The notes beneath the pieces were generated by a model. It made no database searches and was not told where the DNA came from. It saw nothing but the letters and a program-made list of their open reading frames with translations. From Zhengitettix transpicula (taxonomy: Eukaryota; Arthropoda; Insecta; Orthoptera; Tetrigidae), in NCBI GenBank assembly GCA_037074705.1, contig CM073590.1, forward strand, positions 215,370,746-215,434,745: 64,000 nt of DNA, written 5' to 3'. The stretch's first letter is position 1, and every line of letters begins with the position of its first letter. The translations under genes and the position numbers were made by a program. Shown piece by piece: positions 1 through 12,640 of this stretch.

Positions 1-27
1 GTAGCCTGTTGCCCTAAAAAAACAGTG
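1..27 (+). repeat. 3' tail of a family D repeat, cut by the window edge
   Basis: The first bases (gtagcctgttgccctaaaaa) match the end of the longer family D repeat at 10539-10561, which reads gtagcctgttacccttaaaa. Both end in an A-run. A shared terminus followed by poly(A) is what two copies of a retrotransposed element look like. Only the tail lies in the window; the body would be to the left. Confidence 0.6.
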
Positions 28-781
28 GTTCTAAAATATTATTAACATTTAAACAAACGTTTATAATTCATTCTAAAGAGTTATCTTGTTATTCCAGATG
101 TTTGAGAAAATTTAACTCATATTGAAGAACAATCTAATACCATTTTATATTGTAAAAAATACACTCAACAATAATTCTCTTCTCGTTTTTCAGTTGATTG
201 AAAATAAAAAAATCATACAAACGTGGAATAATTTACTTACACTTTCAAATATATACACACCTGTTCCATTCAAATAACATTCCTTCATGCAGCATAATTA
301 TTCGGTAATATGTATTTAAAATAATCCCTCCGATCAAACAAAAATAAATTGGGAAATAATGAGAACTTTCAAATATATTTGAATATTTTTTATCCAAGTT
401 TTTTAGAAAACTATCTTCCCCTCAAAGGCCAACAGATTTATCTAGATTTAGAATAGTTCTTCAGGTTGTCGCTGGTTACTATTTCCCACTTATCTTCTAG
501 CTTCATTGTATTACATTAATATTGTTTTTATGACTACGTATAACATCTGTCTGCGTTGTTATTTTTGTATTTTTTGCTGCCTTACAGAAATTTTGCAGCC
601 TCACTTCCTGAAGTTTGGTGGTAAAGTATTAAAATCGGCGCCATTTTGTCTTTTTACACTCATGAGGAATGGTCCGATCATTACTGAAATGAAAAATTTA
701 ATAACGTCACAGAAAATTTCTCAGATCAGAATACGGAAAAAGGAACAGGAAATGGAAGTCTCATCCGGAAAATTCATATTA

Positions 782-784
<3 letters not shown>
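28..784. other. AT-rich tract, no gene seen
   Basis: Mostly A and T with scattered short open frames. A 107-codon plus-strand frame at 506-829 runs into the (AT)n microsatellite and has no recognisable protein features, so I treat it as chance. Confidence 0.5.

Positions 785-815
<31 letters not shown>
785..815. repeat. (AT)n microsatellite
   Basis: Uninterrupted AT dinucleotide run of about 15 units. Confidence 0.95.
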
Positions 816-818
<3 letters not shown>

Positions 819-1080
819 ATGCTAATTAATTAGGCCATTAATTGGTTTTAATAAAATTTAATTGTAGCGGCAGGAGCTTCGAAAACGACAATAGAGCCGA
901 GCTTTTTTACTTTGTCGGAAGGTCAAAAATGGCGTATGCGCGCGAATACTTGGGACTACGACAGGCAGTTAGTGGTGAGACATTACAGAGAACGGAACGA
1001 ATAATACTAGAGCAGAGACTAGCCGGGTTTAATGTATTATTATAAAACAAAGCTGTGAGTTGAACACAAAGTAAAAACAT

Positions 1081-1272
1081 TCACGGAATAATTACATCGA
1101 AACTTGCTAAGTAAGAGCAGTTTTCGTCCATAGCCAGCCAGAAATAGTAAAGTTGCAGTTTTAAGTCCCAAGCGGTAAAAAGACTAGCAAATCTATGAAT
1201 CACAGGATTCATACGAGGCAAGCGGTCACCACATAGCTGACAAACAGGAGGATCATCCGAGTTCCTGGGAGC
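1081..1272 (-). other. Open frame with a CxxC motif, possible coding remnant
   Basis: On the minus strand 63 codons are open between two stops, in a less AT-rich patch. The peptide begins APRNSDDPPVCQLCGDRLPR and continues with a hydrophobic aromatic stretch (LQLYYFWLAMDEN). The CxxC pair followed by His 14 residues later could be half of a zinc finger or the zinc-knuckle tail of a retroelement protein. There is no start codon at its beginning and no clear splice acceptor. I do not recognise the family. It could be a decayed transposon, an exon of an unseen minus-strand gene, or chance. Confidence 0.2.
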
Positions 1273-1846
1273 CTACCAAGGTTGACTTAAAGAGTGTAAA
1301 ATCTGTGAGCCAATTCTAGAATCAGTGTAACAAAATTTTGCAATAGTCTACTTCCAAAAACAAAAGGTATGCTGGAACCAGCTGGACAGATGTGAGTAAC
1401 AAATTACAAAATAATGATGTATGTAAACGTAATTAAAAGATAGAAGTCAGGTTTCGTTCTATTTTAATTGTCAAGTTAATTTCTTTTCTTTTAATTTATT
1501 TCTATCGACGTATTGTTTAGGTAAATGTGATTTGTTTCTTAATAAGATTTTTAAATCAAATTGTTGTGTCCATTATCAAACCCAGTGAAGGCCCTGAGAA
1601 ATTAATATTTTAAATTGTAATTGTTTTTGAGTTATTGCCACAAAATAAATAAATATTTTGTTAGTTAATTTCGATCTTTTCATTTAATAAAAAGCCTTCG
1701 AGATAATCATTACATTTTGACATTTAACTTGAGGTAAATTCATTAAATAAATTAAATTAATTAAAGCCTCTTAATTGTTTATTACAAAAATGGCTACCAC
1801 ACCGTGGGGCAAATTTAATTTAATTAACGTCATATTGTTAATCATT

Positions 1847-1850
<4 letters not shown>

Positions 1851-1890
<40 letters not shown>
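1851..1890. repeat. (TA)20 microsatellite
   Basis: Perfect TA dinucleotide run of 40 bases, about 40 bases upstream of a SINE head. Confidence 0.95.
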
Positions 1891-1897
<7 letters not shown>

Positions 1898-1930
1898 TGT
1901 GCTTATATTTATAATACTATTAATCGGACT

Positions 1931-2170
1931 TGGCTTCCTGTGGTGTAGTGGACAGAATCGTTGATTTACAAAGATCCCGGGTTAGAATCGCGACATGGAT
2001 GTTTGTGCTCGTCCTGGTCACTAAAACTGGGGTTAAAACTGAGGGAGAATCGACACACAACGTGTCACTCCTAAATCCAGAAGGTATCAAGTAAGACGAT
2101 AGTCTGGCTGTCGTCTCAGTAGGTCAAAGTCTTCAATGTGCTGTCGAGCAATAAAATAATAATAATAATT
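1931..2170 (+). mobile_element. tRNA-derived SINE, family A copy 1
   Basis: The head has an RNA polymerase III A box (tggtgtagtgg, 1941-1951) that fits TRGYNNANNGG exactly, and a B-box-like sequence (ggttagaatcg, 1980-1990) at tRNA-like spacing. A unique body and a simple AAT-rich tail (ataataataataat, about 2156-2170) follow. Boxes, length near 240 bases and tail together identify a SINE. The head aligns with those at 28891 and 41212. The B box departs from GGTTCRANNCC, so this copy is probably inactive. Confidence 0.75.
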
Positions 2171-5100
2171 GTTCAGGCTTACGTTGACGTGTTGGTAGAA
2201 ATTATCATTGCCTTACCTGGAAGAAGTTTTGTTCTAGTAAAATGTAAAAGGCGAGAAAAGAATTGTGAATAAACCAAAGGAGAATAAATTACTTATTCGG
2301 TAAATGGAACTGAGGAATGATTTGCCACTGTCGTCTATTAATGTAAGGTATAATTAGGATAATGAAATTATGTATTGGCGTATTTTCGTAATATGTATTA
2401 CAGAATTAAAAATTTATGAAGTGTAGAATTGAGTTTGGTAAGAATATTGACAATTTTCTCAGTTTTACAAATAGATGGTATGTTTAAGGGAGCAAACATA
2501 ATTGGTAATCGCTTTTAGGCGGTAGTTTTATAGTAGTCTGAAAAAAATGAGGAATTAACTCTCAGGGATCGTCATCATTATCATCATCAAATCTTCTATT
2601 TAATATACCTTCTGCAATTGTAGCTCGGATCAACCAAACAAAATAAGACACAAAAACGGTTGGTTTTGTAACTATGTAAAATAAGAATCATAACAACGCA
2701 AGTAACCTGTAATGGATTGACTGATGATTCACAAGTAGTGCAGAATCATTAATCTCTGCGAGATGGCAGGAACGATTGCGGTGTCTGGACCAGCGGGTGA
2801 TAGGAGATACATATTCGCAGCAGTGTTTTGCTTCTCCCTTCCGAGTTAGGTGCCGCTTTCTCCGTTTGAAGCGTGGAATTCCGCAGCGAGCTTTCAGCTC
2901 ACGGTTTATAACAAGTTGTAACAAAATTATTATTTTGTGGTCGAGAGTATTTCGTTGACGTGCTGTGATTTACTTACCTCTCCTAATCGCACGCTGCATA
3001 TAAATAAGCAGTTCTTTTAGTACACGGGGAAGAAACGAATCGATTTTTCAACTTTATTTGATTACGTGACGTATTTATAACGCCGCTCCAAGTTTACATG
3101 CGTATTTATAACACGACTTCTTATCCTGAACATACTTTAAATAATATTTTTTTAACACAAAGAGAGTTATGAATGACCGGGTGCATAAATTAACTCTGAA
3201 GTATCCGGACTACAACCTAACTATTTCGGTGTGACGCGTTTGGATACGCTTTAGTGTATACAAGCGAGATAAATGAATTGGGGGTTATTTTATTATTTAT
3301 ATATTTTAATTTATTTTACGAAAGAAAGTATCGTGAGCTTTTAATATTCTCGGCTTTGGTCAGGTGAGGGCCGATTCTTGCTTCTCAGGTACTAACTGAA
3401 ACGAAAACAAACCCAGTGCGGCATCCCTTTGTACAGATTAAAATATTGTGAGTGTCTGAGAAATCTACTAACGTGCCACACCTTTAAGTCGTAATTGACC
3501 GGAAAATATTCCCATAAAAGTCGCTTCATTAAAGCCATACGACCACCGTATTTTGGCCATCCAACCGCTGCAAGAAATTGTCTCTGTTCTTGTTTTGTTT
3601 ATTTTCGTAAAATAGCCGTGGGGATTTCATGATAATAAAAACACGAAATTAATATTTCTTTATTTTGTAAATTAAATATAAATGATTAATTATTGTTTTT
3701 AACGCTGTGAAATAACGTAATATTTTCAGAGTTAAACAACAATTTAAAAAATTTAAATATATTAAAACTAGCTAAATAAAATCCCATTATACATATAACG
3801 TCATTAGAAAATTTCAACTGTGCTGGAACAGAACAAATTCTAGATAAATCCAGCAATTCTAGTATAAGATTATCGAAGAAGATCGTACAAAAATCTTAGG
3901 TCTTTTAATAGATGACTCACTAAAGTAAGAAAAACAATTATTTCAATAAATAAACTCTGTAGACAGTCAGAATATAGTCATATCACAATAATAATAAAAA
4001 CTAGAGGCCTATGATATCTAGTTTTTTTCACTAATGTCTTATGAAATTATTGTGTACTTCATTGCCTATTTATTAATCTTAATAAATTACTTGTCTTGTG
4101 TAATTACACGGTGGTGAAAGAGAGAGAGTTTTTAGTTTAACAGCATGCAAACGTTAATATGGCAGGTTAATTATACCCCGTTGATGGAACTTGTCTCGAA
4201 AAATATATTAATTAGTTTAATGCTAGAAACTTACATAAAATTTGTTAAGTTAGTGGCAGTTAGCAAAATCTTTTGTCCTGTCATAGAGTATACAGAAATA
4301 TAAATTTTTAAGAAATTTCTTGATTACATTAATGAGTTAGGAAATAATAGTCTTAGCAACTCTTCCTTATCTGTATTTTATGGTAAAATAATTAATAAAT
4401 ATATCATATGTATGGTATAATAATAAAAATAATTAGTATTTTTCATAAAATAAATTGTAAATTTATTACAGTATTGTAAATAGTCAGCATGAACTATGAG
4501 ATTTTTTTCAAAACAGCATTTAATAAATTGGAAATAAAATTATTTATTGCATGTTAATTTATTCCTACATTTTCTGCTTCTAATATAACAGTCCCGTAAA
4601 TATGCATCATGACGAATTTTAATGGTTTAATAAATTTAAGTATATATATTGAATTATATTATTATACGGGATGCTTATGTCAATATTATGTATCAGTATG
4701 TTAGGTTTATCGATAATAGTCCTGCACTATTTAAAACGTACTACTCCTTCCTCAACCTTGAGGCTTTGCTTCTCACGGGAATCCGTGGAAAATGATTCTA
4801 TTCTAATAAGCTATCGACCTCAGAATCCCATTAATATTCATAATAATTTAAAATACAATGACGAACTTTATTTTCACAACGATTTGAAATTATCCTCGTT
4901 ATAGTTTTCCAGCTAAGGAATATTATTTGATAAATTAATTTACATTAATTTCAGAATATATGAAGAGAAATTGTGAAAGACTCAATAAAATTAGTTAATT
5001 TGAGGTAGACATGTAGAGCAATATAACACCATATTTCATTCATAATAATGTTAATATCTAAGACAAAGGAGAAAATTACGAAAGTATCGGTGGAATTATT

Positions 5101-7118
5101 TAATTTCATATTTTTATGTCAACTTATTGAAATTCAATTTTATGGGCTCTATTTCGATTCTGAACCAACTCTATACTCACATAATTCGCGCTCAAATCTG
5201 ATTTTACTAAAAAAATAGTGAGCATAGAAATGCTAATAATAGTAAATAATTGGTAAATTACCATTAAAAATTTTGGCTTTAATTTGTTCCAAGTTTAAGT
5301 ATAACAATTATTATAATAAAGTTTAGTGTTCTTTAACCTCTAAAACTTAGTTAATTCCTATACTAACATAGTTTTATTGTTCATAACTGATATACATATT
5401 TGATACCTACCTCAAAAAAAATTGACAGATGATTCATCCTCCACTTCCATCATTCAATAATGAAAAAAAATTTAATATATCCTCTATTAACGCATTAGTA
5501 TCGAATGTCTATAATACTATAACAACACATATTTGATCATTCAATTGTTTTTTATTAGTATGAAATTATTAAGTCGTTGTTAAGGACATATAGTCCAGAT
5601 ATGCTGTATTAAAACACTCGAAGAAATATTTTTGCGTAGGATCAAATATATTTTTTATTCATTTGTAATATGAAATCAATAATAAATATAATAAATCCCA
5701 AGAACACGATACAGTACGGTACGACGGAAGATGCTATTTGAGAGAAGATTCTCACGCAATTAACACAAAAAATTACGCATTGACCTAAATTGATACCTCA
5801 TATCACATTTGTACAATCTTTCATTTCTACAACTACCTTTAATGTTTTGTATTAATATTATTCAAAATAAAAAAACTAATATACGAAAAGTTTCACGCAA
5901 ATTACTTTGGACATCGAACAAAGATTACATATATTTCATTAATATTTTTCTCATCGTATGTACCGGTTATGTACACGAAAACAAAATGCTGTGCTTTTTT
6001 TTAGTGATACGATTGTCTGATACTTGTGTCTGTGGGTCTGTAAAGTATACGACACAATAACCGCCGAGGCCGAACGAGGTTCAACTCAATAAAAAGTCTC
6101 TCTGGACTGCATTGAAACCAGTTCCGAAATCTCCGCTCTAAATCCTGTGACCACGGTGATCGTAAATCTTCCTCGCTTCGTCTTATTCAACAACTCACGC
6201 ACTTGTGAAGCTGTTTCTAACATAGCAACATGTCCATCTGAAACGTACGTACGGAGACGGGATGATGAATGATGTTAAAACTTCATAAGTTAGTGTCCGG
6301 AAACTGAATCATGGATTATGCACATTGTGTCTTAAGGAATGAGTGATTTATTTCTTGATTGATCGCTAGAAAGTACTCATTAGACAACGAGAATCCTACA
6401 AATGTTCTACTATCACATACAAACAGTTCTCTCGAGGTAATAAATGGAGAGAGTTGTCGGGTTCGGGTCAAGGATTAGTAACACGATGTTTCAAAAAAAA
6501 TAAACTGCACCGTACAATATCAAGTTACAAGTCATTAAACAGCTTAAGTCCGGGAATTTTTTAGCATTAATCTCACATCTCCACGATTGCCATTATTCTC
6601 ACTATTGAATTTTAAACTATTTCGAAATTACGCCAAATGATTTATAATTATTATGACAACTGTAGTACTATGCAATTGAAATTCTTAATTTTGTTCTGAA
6701 CATTGGACCAAACATTGGAAGTACAGCAGAGTTATTCTGTTGACAAGTTGCCTTCATTCATCATGCTTCACTGGTGACATAACAAGCACGAACATTAATC
6801 ATCTGTAAGACGAGGAATTGTTTATTGGATTAGAATCATTTTTGAATACAATTAGCCCGTTTTCATAGATCAACAATAGCATAAACTTACTTTACTTGAA
6901 ATATGTCAGACATAAACTAGGACGTAAGTACACACAAAAGCCTAAAATATTTCAACAAAACGTAGTGTCACTAAATATCATTATAACGAAAATAATTAAG
7001 TATCAGCTCCAACAAATGGCCTCGCACGAGGAAAATTTAACTGTGTATATTTAATAAGTGTAGAAGACTAGAAAAAATTAATACTATTATCATAGCATTC
7101 CCAATTTATTAACTTCAC

Positions 7119-7121
<3 letters not shown>
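2171..7121. other. Long AT-rich tract without a supported gene
   Basis: I see no recognisable coding exon, RNA gene or transposon. Short open frames at 2688-2958, 4671-4904 and 5809-6060 lack family features. A patch at 2760-2900 and another at 6060-6250 are less AT-rich than their surroundings. On the minus strand a good consensus donor (GAGAG then GTAAGTAA) lies at 2970-2977 next to a possible acceptor, but no coding sequence can be tied to it. Most of this is likely intron or intergenic DNA. Confidence 0.5.
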
Positions 7122-7167
<46 letters not shown>

Positions 7168-7206
7168 TAGATAGATAGATATGGATATATAGATATAGAT
7201 ATAGAT
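7122..7206. repeat. Compound (TA)n / (GATA)n microsatellite
   Basis: About 21 TA units pass directly into GATA tetranucleotide repeats and then imperfect GATATA units, a typical compound microsatellite. Confidence 0.95.
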
Positions 7207-9984
7207 GAAAGATATACATGTAAAGAAGTTGTGTGTGAGAATTTTACTATGAATAAATTAACTATACGCGGATTCAATAATTTAGATAAGATAAAAAGCA
7301 AGGAATAAATGTAGAACTAACGTAGCGATTAGAAAAAAAAATTGGGTTAGTCTTCATGTATAATGTAATGTATAAACTTTCTTTTCTTAGCCTGCTTTTT
7401 ATTTTTCCGTATGGAATTTCTTTAGATTTATAATCAGTTGTATATATTTTCAGTCCTTGAAACTTAAAAGCTATGTCAATAAATACGTAAAAAATTAGAT
7501 AGATTTAATAAAATTAATATAGTACTCCTTATTTTATAAATAATTTTTTACTGTCATCATTTTAAATATATAGATAGTTTTATATAAAAATAAGGGTGCT
7601 GTGGTCCTATACAAGGAGAAACAATTCGTACTGAAAACAATGATTAAGCATTAAAAGCAAGTTTGACTTTTCCAGAACAATTAATATACAAAATTCTAAG
7701 TATAATTCACAAAAGAACTGTTCTCCGTAAATGAGCAGGAAATATCAATTTCTTGGTTTCCATGCGACGCGATCTTCAACGGAAATTATTAGGTTGATTA
7801 TTATCTGAAAATGAGGAGATAAATAGCAGTATAGGAAGATACACAAGATATTGAAAAGGAATAAATTTGTATATATTTGCATAGCTCTTACAGAATTCCA
7901 ACAAACTTTCCTTTCGAAAAACTATTTAACCATTTCAAAAGCTCCATTAGTAAACAAATATTTACCACTCCGTACGAATATACTTTTTTTAAAAAATAAT
8001 TTTGGAAGATACTATTCGGAATACTTGAAATATATTAAATATCGAAGTTACAAGAAATGTCTAGTGGCGCAAAGATGATTGATACACGTTTTATGCATAC
8101 ATACTGATGTTACTCCAAACTATCATCATTTTAAATATATTTTCAAGAATAAAAATATTAAGCAATAATAAAATATTAGTTTTCTAAACAAAAATATTTT
8201 TCCAATCCTCTTAGGCTATTATCAGTACCGCTCGATATTGTAGTTGAAATATTTTTCTAAACCCGACCTAAAGGTCTCTCATTTGGATCCTTGATGACAC
8301 ATGATGGACGATCTGCACTCAATTTTTTTCAATTTTAATTAAGTCATCTTGATTTCGGACAAACTAATTAAATGACAGGCCTGTTCATGCGTTGTGTGTG
8401 TCTCTCGACCATGTCCGGAGATTAAGAACACGACTTCTCGGCGCCACCGATTACAAAAATAACCTTATTAAGCTGCAGTCGTTGCTAATCATAAATTTAA
8501 TTAAATAAATTTTGGTTAAGACATTTATACATTACTTGTATTCGTTTTCATTACGAGTATTTAAGGGACTAGTGTCTGAGAGAGATACATCGTGCAGGGC
8601 AGCCCTGTTAATTCCTCCATAAATATATTATCTAAACCCTAATGTAAAGGAATTCTCTTTCGATCGCGCTAAAGTTTACATGAATGATTTAATAATACCA
8701 AAAAAATATTGAATTTTGAGATATTACGCTTTATCACTAACTTATCCTTCCAATGCTTTTCTGTTATTTTTATCAGAAGGCAAAATAAGGCACCACTGTG
8801 TCGTAAACCTTAATATAATGAAAAAACCTTGCTAAACTGAAGATTGGAACCACGATCATCTGCCTACTAGTCTAGCCTCACAATAACAACTCACACATGT
8901 CCAAAAAAAATCACGTAATCCGTTGTAGTAGGATGACACAAATTTAAAACATTCAAAGAAAATATACGCTAACAAAGTTCAGTGAGAATGTTTTATGTGC
9001 GCTTTGCAAGGAAGTGAGAGCTGATAGTTACCATCTGCTTCACTAACAAGTTGTATAAAAACATCTCCGCTGTGACGCGTGTACACACAACTACTTCCTG
9101 TTCTGAATGCTAAATCTTGATCGCATTATATATTAGACTTCGCAGTGAAACAATAGTTTGCACAACATCAAGCTAATATAATTAATCTTAGAGGAGTGCG
9201 CAAGCGTATTTGCATTGAATACGAATCCGATTAGTTTTGTCACGAAGTGTTTCCATACATTTTCATGCTTCATTATTTGGTGAATAGAATTGCGCAATAT
9301 CAGTTACTTATACGACGTCTTACGTATATTTAATACGTTCAATTTAAAATATATTTGGCTCCTGAGACATTAGTTTTCTTTTAAAAAAATATTATTGGAA
9401 GTAACTAGTATTTGTGTGATTCCCTGTACCATGTCCAGAACAAGGATAGTTCAGGGGAAATAAGAATAACTCTGTCTTTCAATTCTAGGGCCAATTTTAT
9501 TTTATTTATTTTATTCCATTAGTCGTAATATCAGGTAATAGTATACGTCATTATATAAAATTACAATATGGATCCTACAATTATTAACAATTAGAAATGA
9601 ACATAAAACTAACTAAATATCTTGAACAAAAATATTCCGTGTCCAACATAACTAAAAGAACTATATAACAATAATAATAATTAGTTAACGTTAATAAGGG
9701 TATAATACAATATTTACAGTACTCAAAAAAACTAAATCCGCACTAGATAAAAAATAAATTTAAGGAATTAACTATCAATAAATATGGAATCACACAAGAT
9801 AAACACTAAACCTGACACAATAAATGAGCCAATAAATTCACGATCTGCAGGCGTTGAGACTTTCGCATTGCAGGAATTTCTCGCTCATATCAGCAAATAT
9901 CTGGCTGGTCTCCGAACTAACATAAGCATTTGCTCTCTGATTTCTTGGAGAATACGAACAATATAATTACATTTGATTTGAACT
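7207..9984. other. AT-rich tract; possible regulatory patch at 8330-8560
   Basis: No gene is supported. Around 8330-8560 the text is denser in TAAT/ATTA homeodomain core motifs, mixed with GC-containing stretches. That is suggestive of, but far from proof of, a conserved regulatory element. The open frame at 9784-9966 has no recognisable content and leads into the family D repeat. Confidence 0.4.
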
Positions 9985-10561
9985 TTAATTGAACAGAAAC
10001 GGAGACCTGCGAGGGCTATTCTCTCGCAGGAAATACCTGCGAGGGATGTTCTCTCGCAGGCAGAACCTTTTAGGAGAGATACGAAGGGGCTACCTTTGGG
10101 TATGCCTTTTCCTCTCCGTTTTTGAACTAAGGTTCCCACAAGCCGAGGCACCTCGGCCTGTTCTGAGAGGTGTATGTTCCGGGGTCACACACCTTGGGCA
10201 TACGGTAAGAGTTGTTCTCTGTTCCCAATGGAACAGTCGGCCAGCTGCCTCCTAAACTGGTCGAGGTACGGAAAAGGGAATGCTGCGTCCCCACAGCAAA
10301 CTCTTCTCTCGCTATCGGAAGGGCGTGGGACAAGTACCCAATGCCCGACCTACCTGATGCAGGGTTTTTTAGGGTTTTCCCTGCATTACTTTTAGGCGAA
10401 TGCCGGGTAGGGTCCTTAAACTATAGTCCGGGGGCCCTAGTTAACCCTTAGCTACCTTCCTCTACCCATCCGCATCCCTCTTTCAAATCCCTTCCTATGC
10501 TATTAAAGGGGAGTTGCTACCATGTGGATTACCCTCATGTAGCCTGTTACCCTTAAAAAAA
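9985..10561 (+). mobile_element. Family D retroelement-like repeat with many hairpins
   Basis: A GC-richer block of about 575 bases ending in an A-run. Two near-identical 25-base hairpins, each with the perfect 8-bp stem CCTGCGAG/CTCGCAGG, lie exactly 30 bases apart (10006-10030 and 10036-10060). Further stems follow: GGAGAG/CTCTCC, CCGAGG/CCTCGG, AGGTGT/ACACCT, and TGCAGGG/CCCTGCA (10358-10385). A 104-base portion (10251-10354) recurs at 46510-46613, and the last 20 or so bases recur at the window start. Multiple copies, a fixed terminus and poly(A) suggest the 3' end of a non-LTR retrotransposon or a SINE that parasitises one. No reverse transcriptase frame is visible upstream, so the class is undetermined. 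The overlapping short frames here disagree with one another and are not real genes. Confidence 0.6.
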
Positions 10562-12640
10562 AACTTTAATGATAATTTTACTGGGATACTATTATTCTGG
10601 CATACCATAGTCTGATTTGGAGAATAAATAAGCATGATAACGAAATACATTAGAATTTGTAATGGATAAACGCTCTTCAGAGAAAACTACCAGTGATAGT
10701 TTCAAGTCTCGTACGTATATCGGCCAGGGGTATATTTTGGTTTTTATTTTCTCATTATTCTTATTGAAACCCTACGCGTGTTCGCCTTACATGTAGTTAG
10801 GGGATTTCTATTAGACTCTATCAACATCTAGAGTGTCACTATTAACTTCAGCGACATCTAAAACTCTTTATAAGATCATATAATAGGCCGTATTCGCAAA
10901 TTTTTAATAATCATCCCCAACTCAAGTTATGGTTAGGGTTATGCTACCCACACACTATTTTTCCAGGGTCGTGACATGCGTGCAACGTTTGGTTGAAAAT
11001 ACTCCACACGTTTAAATTTGTATGCGAAAAATGCAAACATACATACACACACTTTTGAATTTGTTAGCTTTTAGAATTTTATATCAACTGAGATTTTTAA
11101 TATTATTATTTAATCATAACGACAGTATAAATAATCGATATTGTTGTATCTCAATAAAAAAAATAAAACGGAATATTTAAATATTAGCACTTTAATTAAT
11201 ACAAGTTAACAATTATATTTAATCCATTTAACATATTTTAATGAAATTCAAACGTTGCCAAAAGTTGTGGTTATCCCGTGAGGGGACGCTTGCTTCCAAA
11301 ACGGCTTTCACTATTTAGTATATTAAATATTTTCATAGATATTACTAATTTAGTTTGTTCAAAGGAAATTAAATATTTTATATGCTTGTCAGCCACCAAC
11401 TTTGGTTATATATAGAATAGGCTACACCACAATTGCAATACAGCGAGCGGAACGTACATGCTAACATTGAAGAGAGGTTCTTCAGAACTTAATGTTGCGG
11501 GTGTTTATAAATTCTTTTCCATTATTCGCAAAAGTAAGGTATCCAGATAAATTCATTGGGTGACAATATTTAAACAAAACATTCCTATACCTCTGATTTT
11601 TCTTCTTATTAATTTTTTTTTCATGAATGCTTAAGGAACACGATAGGTACCAAAGGGTTTTTGTACCTATAATAAGAGTAATTAAAAATAATTTAACTTG
11701 TTTAATAATACTGAATGAACATTCGTCATCTGACAGTTGTATTCTTTTGGATATGGCATCTGCTGTTGTAATGCCACTTGGGTTAGGGTGTGATAGGTCA
11801 AGCTCCCGCTGAGGACAGAAGGTTCCCTTCGGCATGGGCAAGCAGGATAAATCACTCGGCGTGTTTGCGAAAGTCCAAACCTGTTCCAAGCGCCGCAGAG
11901 CTACCGTCCAAGAAAGAGGGGCGGCACCCAAGGACGAGAACAGGTGCTTTTCCAACACAAACCTCGTCTCGAGTGTTATCAAGACAAGACTTACACGAAA
12001 ACAGAAAATTGAATAGGACTCAGTCCGCCATAGCCCATAATTTGATCTCCTGGCAATGGACCATTTATATATCGAAAATGTCGTAGAATTATGTCTTCTA
12101 TTTCATCCTTTAGTTGTAAAGAGACTTCCTTGCGTCCGGTTATTGCCATCACGAAGAAGAGTTACACACCTTGTTGCCGTTAAGATCTTCAATAGCTGTG
12201 TAACATTACTTCTCGTTTGTATAATAGCTTCATAAACACTGAATTACATTTCATATGCAAATATATCGCGCAACTGAGAACGTTTATACTTTGCCGCTGA
12301 GATTATATCAACTCCTTTTTTTCTTAAAAATAAAAGGTTTATACTGTAGTATCATTGTAATAAATAATTATTAATATTGAGAAACGTCCTAGAAGTATTG
12401 TAAAAATAAAGGCTTTATATAAATGAATCCTCATTCTCTGCTTAACATATAACTTAAAAAAACTCCTCATTGGCTATGTTCAGTTACATCAAACACTTCT
12501 ATTTATAAAATAAAGAAATCAGCCTATAAAGTCAGAATAATTTGAATTTTATTCAATTAAATCGGAGAATTACATCACATGAAGAAACAAAAAAGAAGAA
12601 GAACAATGTTTCCACCCAACTTTGATACCTCATCAGATAC
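10562..12640. other. AT-rich tract with a GC-richer island near 11750-12020
   Basis: The left part has no recognisable feature. The island carries overlapping open frames on both strands: minus 11482-11982, 166 codons, and plus 11790-12086, 98 codons. The minus frame contains a plausible peptide (for example LPMPKGTFCPQRELDL) but then runs into low-complexity lysine- and isoleucine-rich translation of AT-rich DNA, so only the part over the island could be genuine. It resembles no family I can name and may be a repeat fragment. Confidence 0.3.

Noticed and set aside
1931..1990. tRNA gene
   Set aside because: The A and B boxes are present, but the sequence does not close into a cloverleaf with a matching acceptor stem. 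The body and AAT tail show a SINE.
2960..2977. Minus-strand donor GAGAG|GTAAGTAA next to an acceptor-like tatatgcag
   Set aside because: It would make a 16-base exon with no linkable coding sequence on that strand.
11482..11982. 166-codon minus-strand frame as a real protein
   Set aside because: Half of it is a lysine/isoleucine-rich translation of AT-rich DNA, an overlapping plus frame is equally open over the GC island, and no domain is visible.
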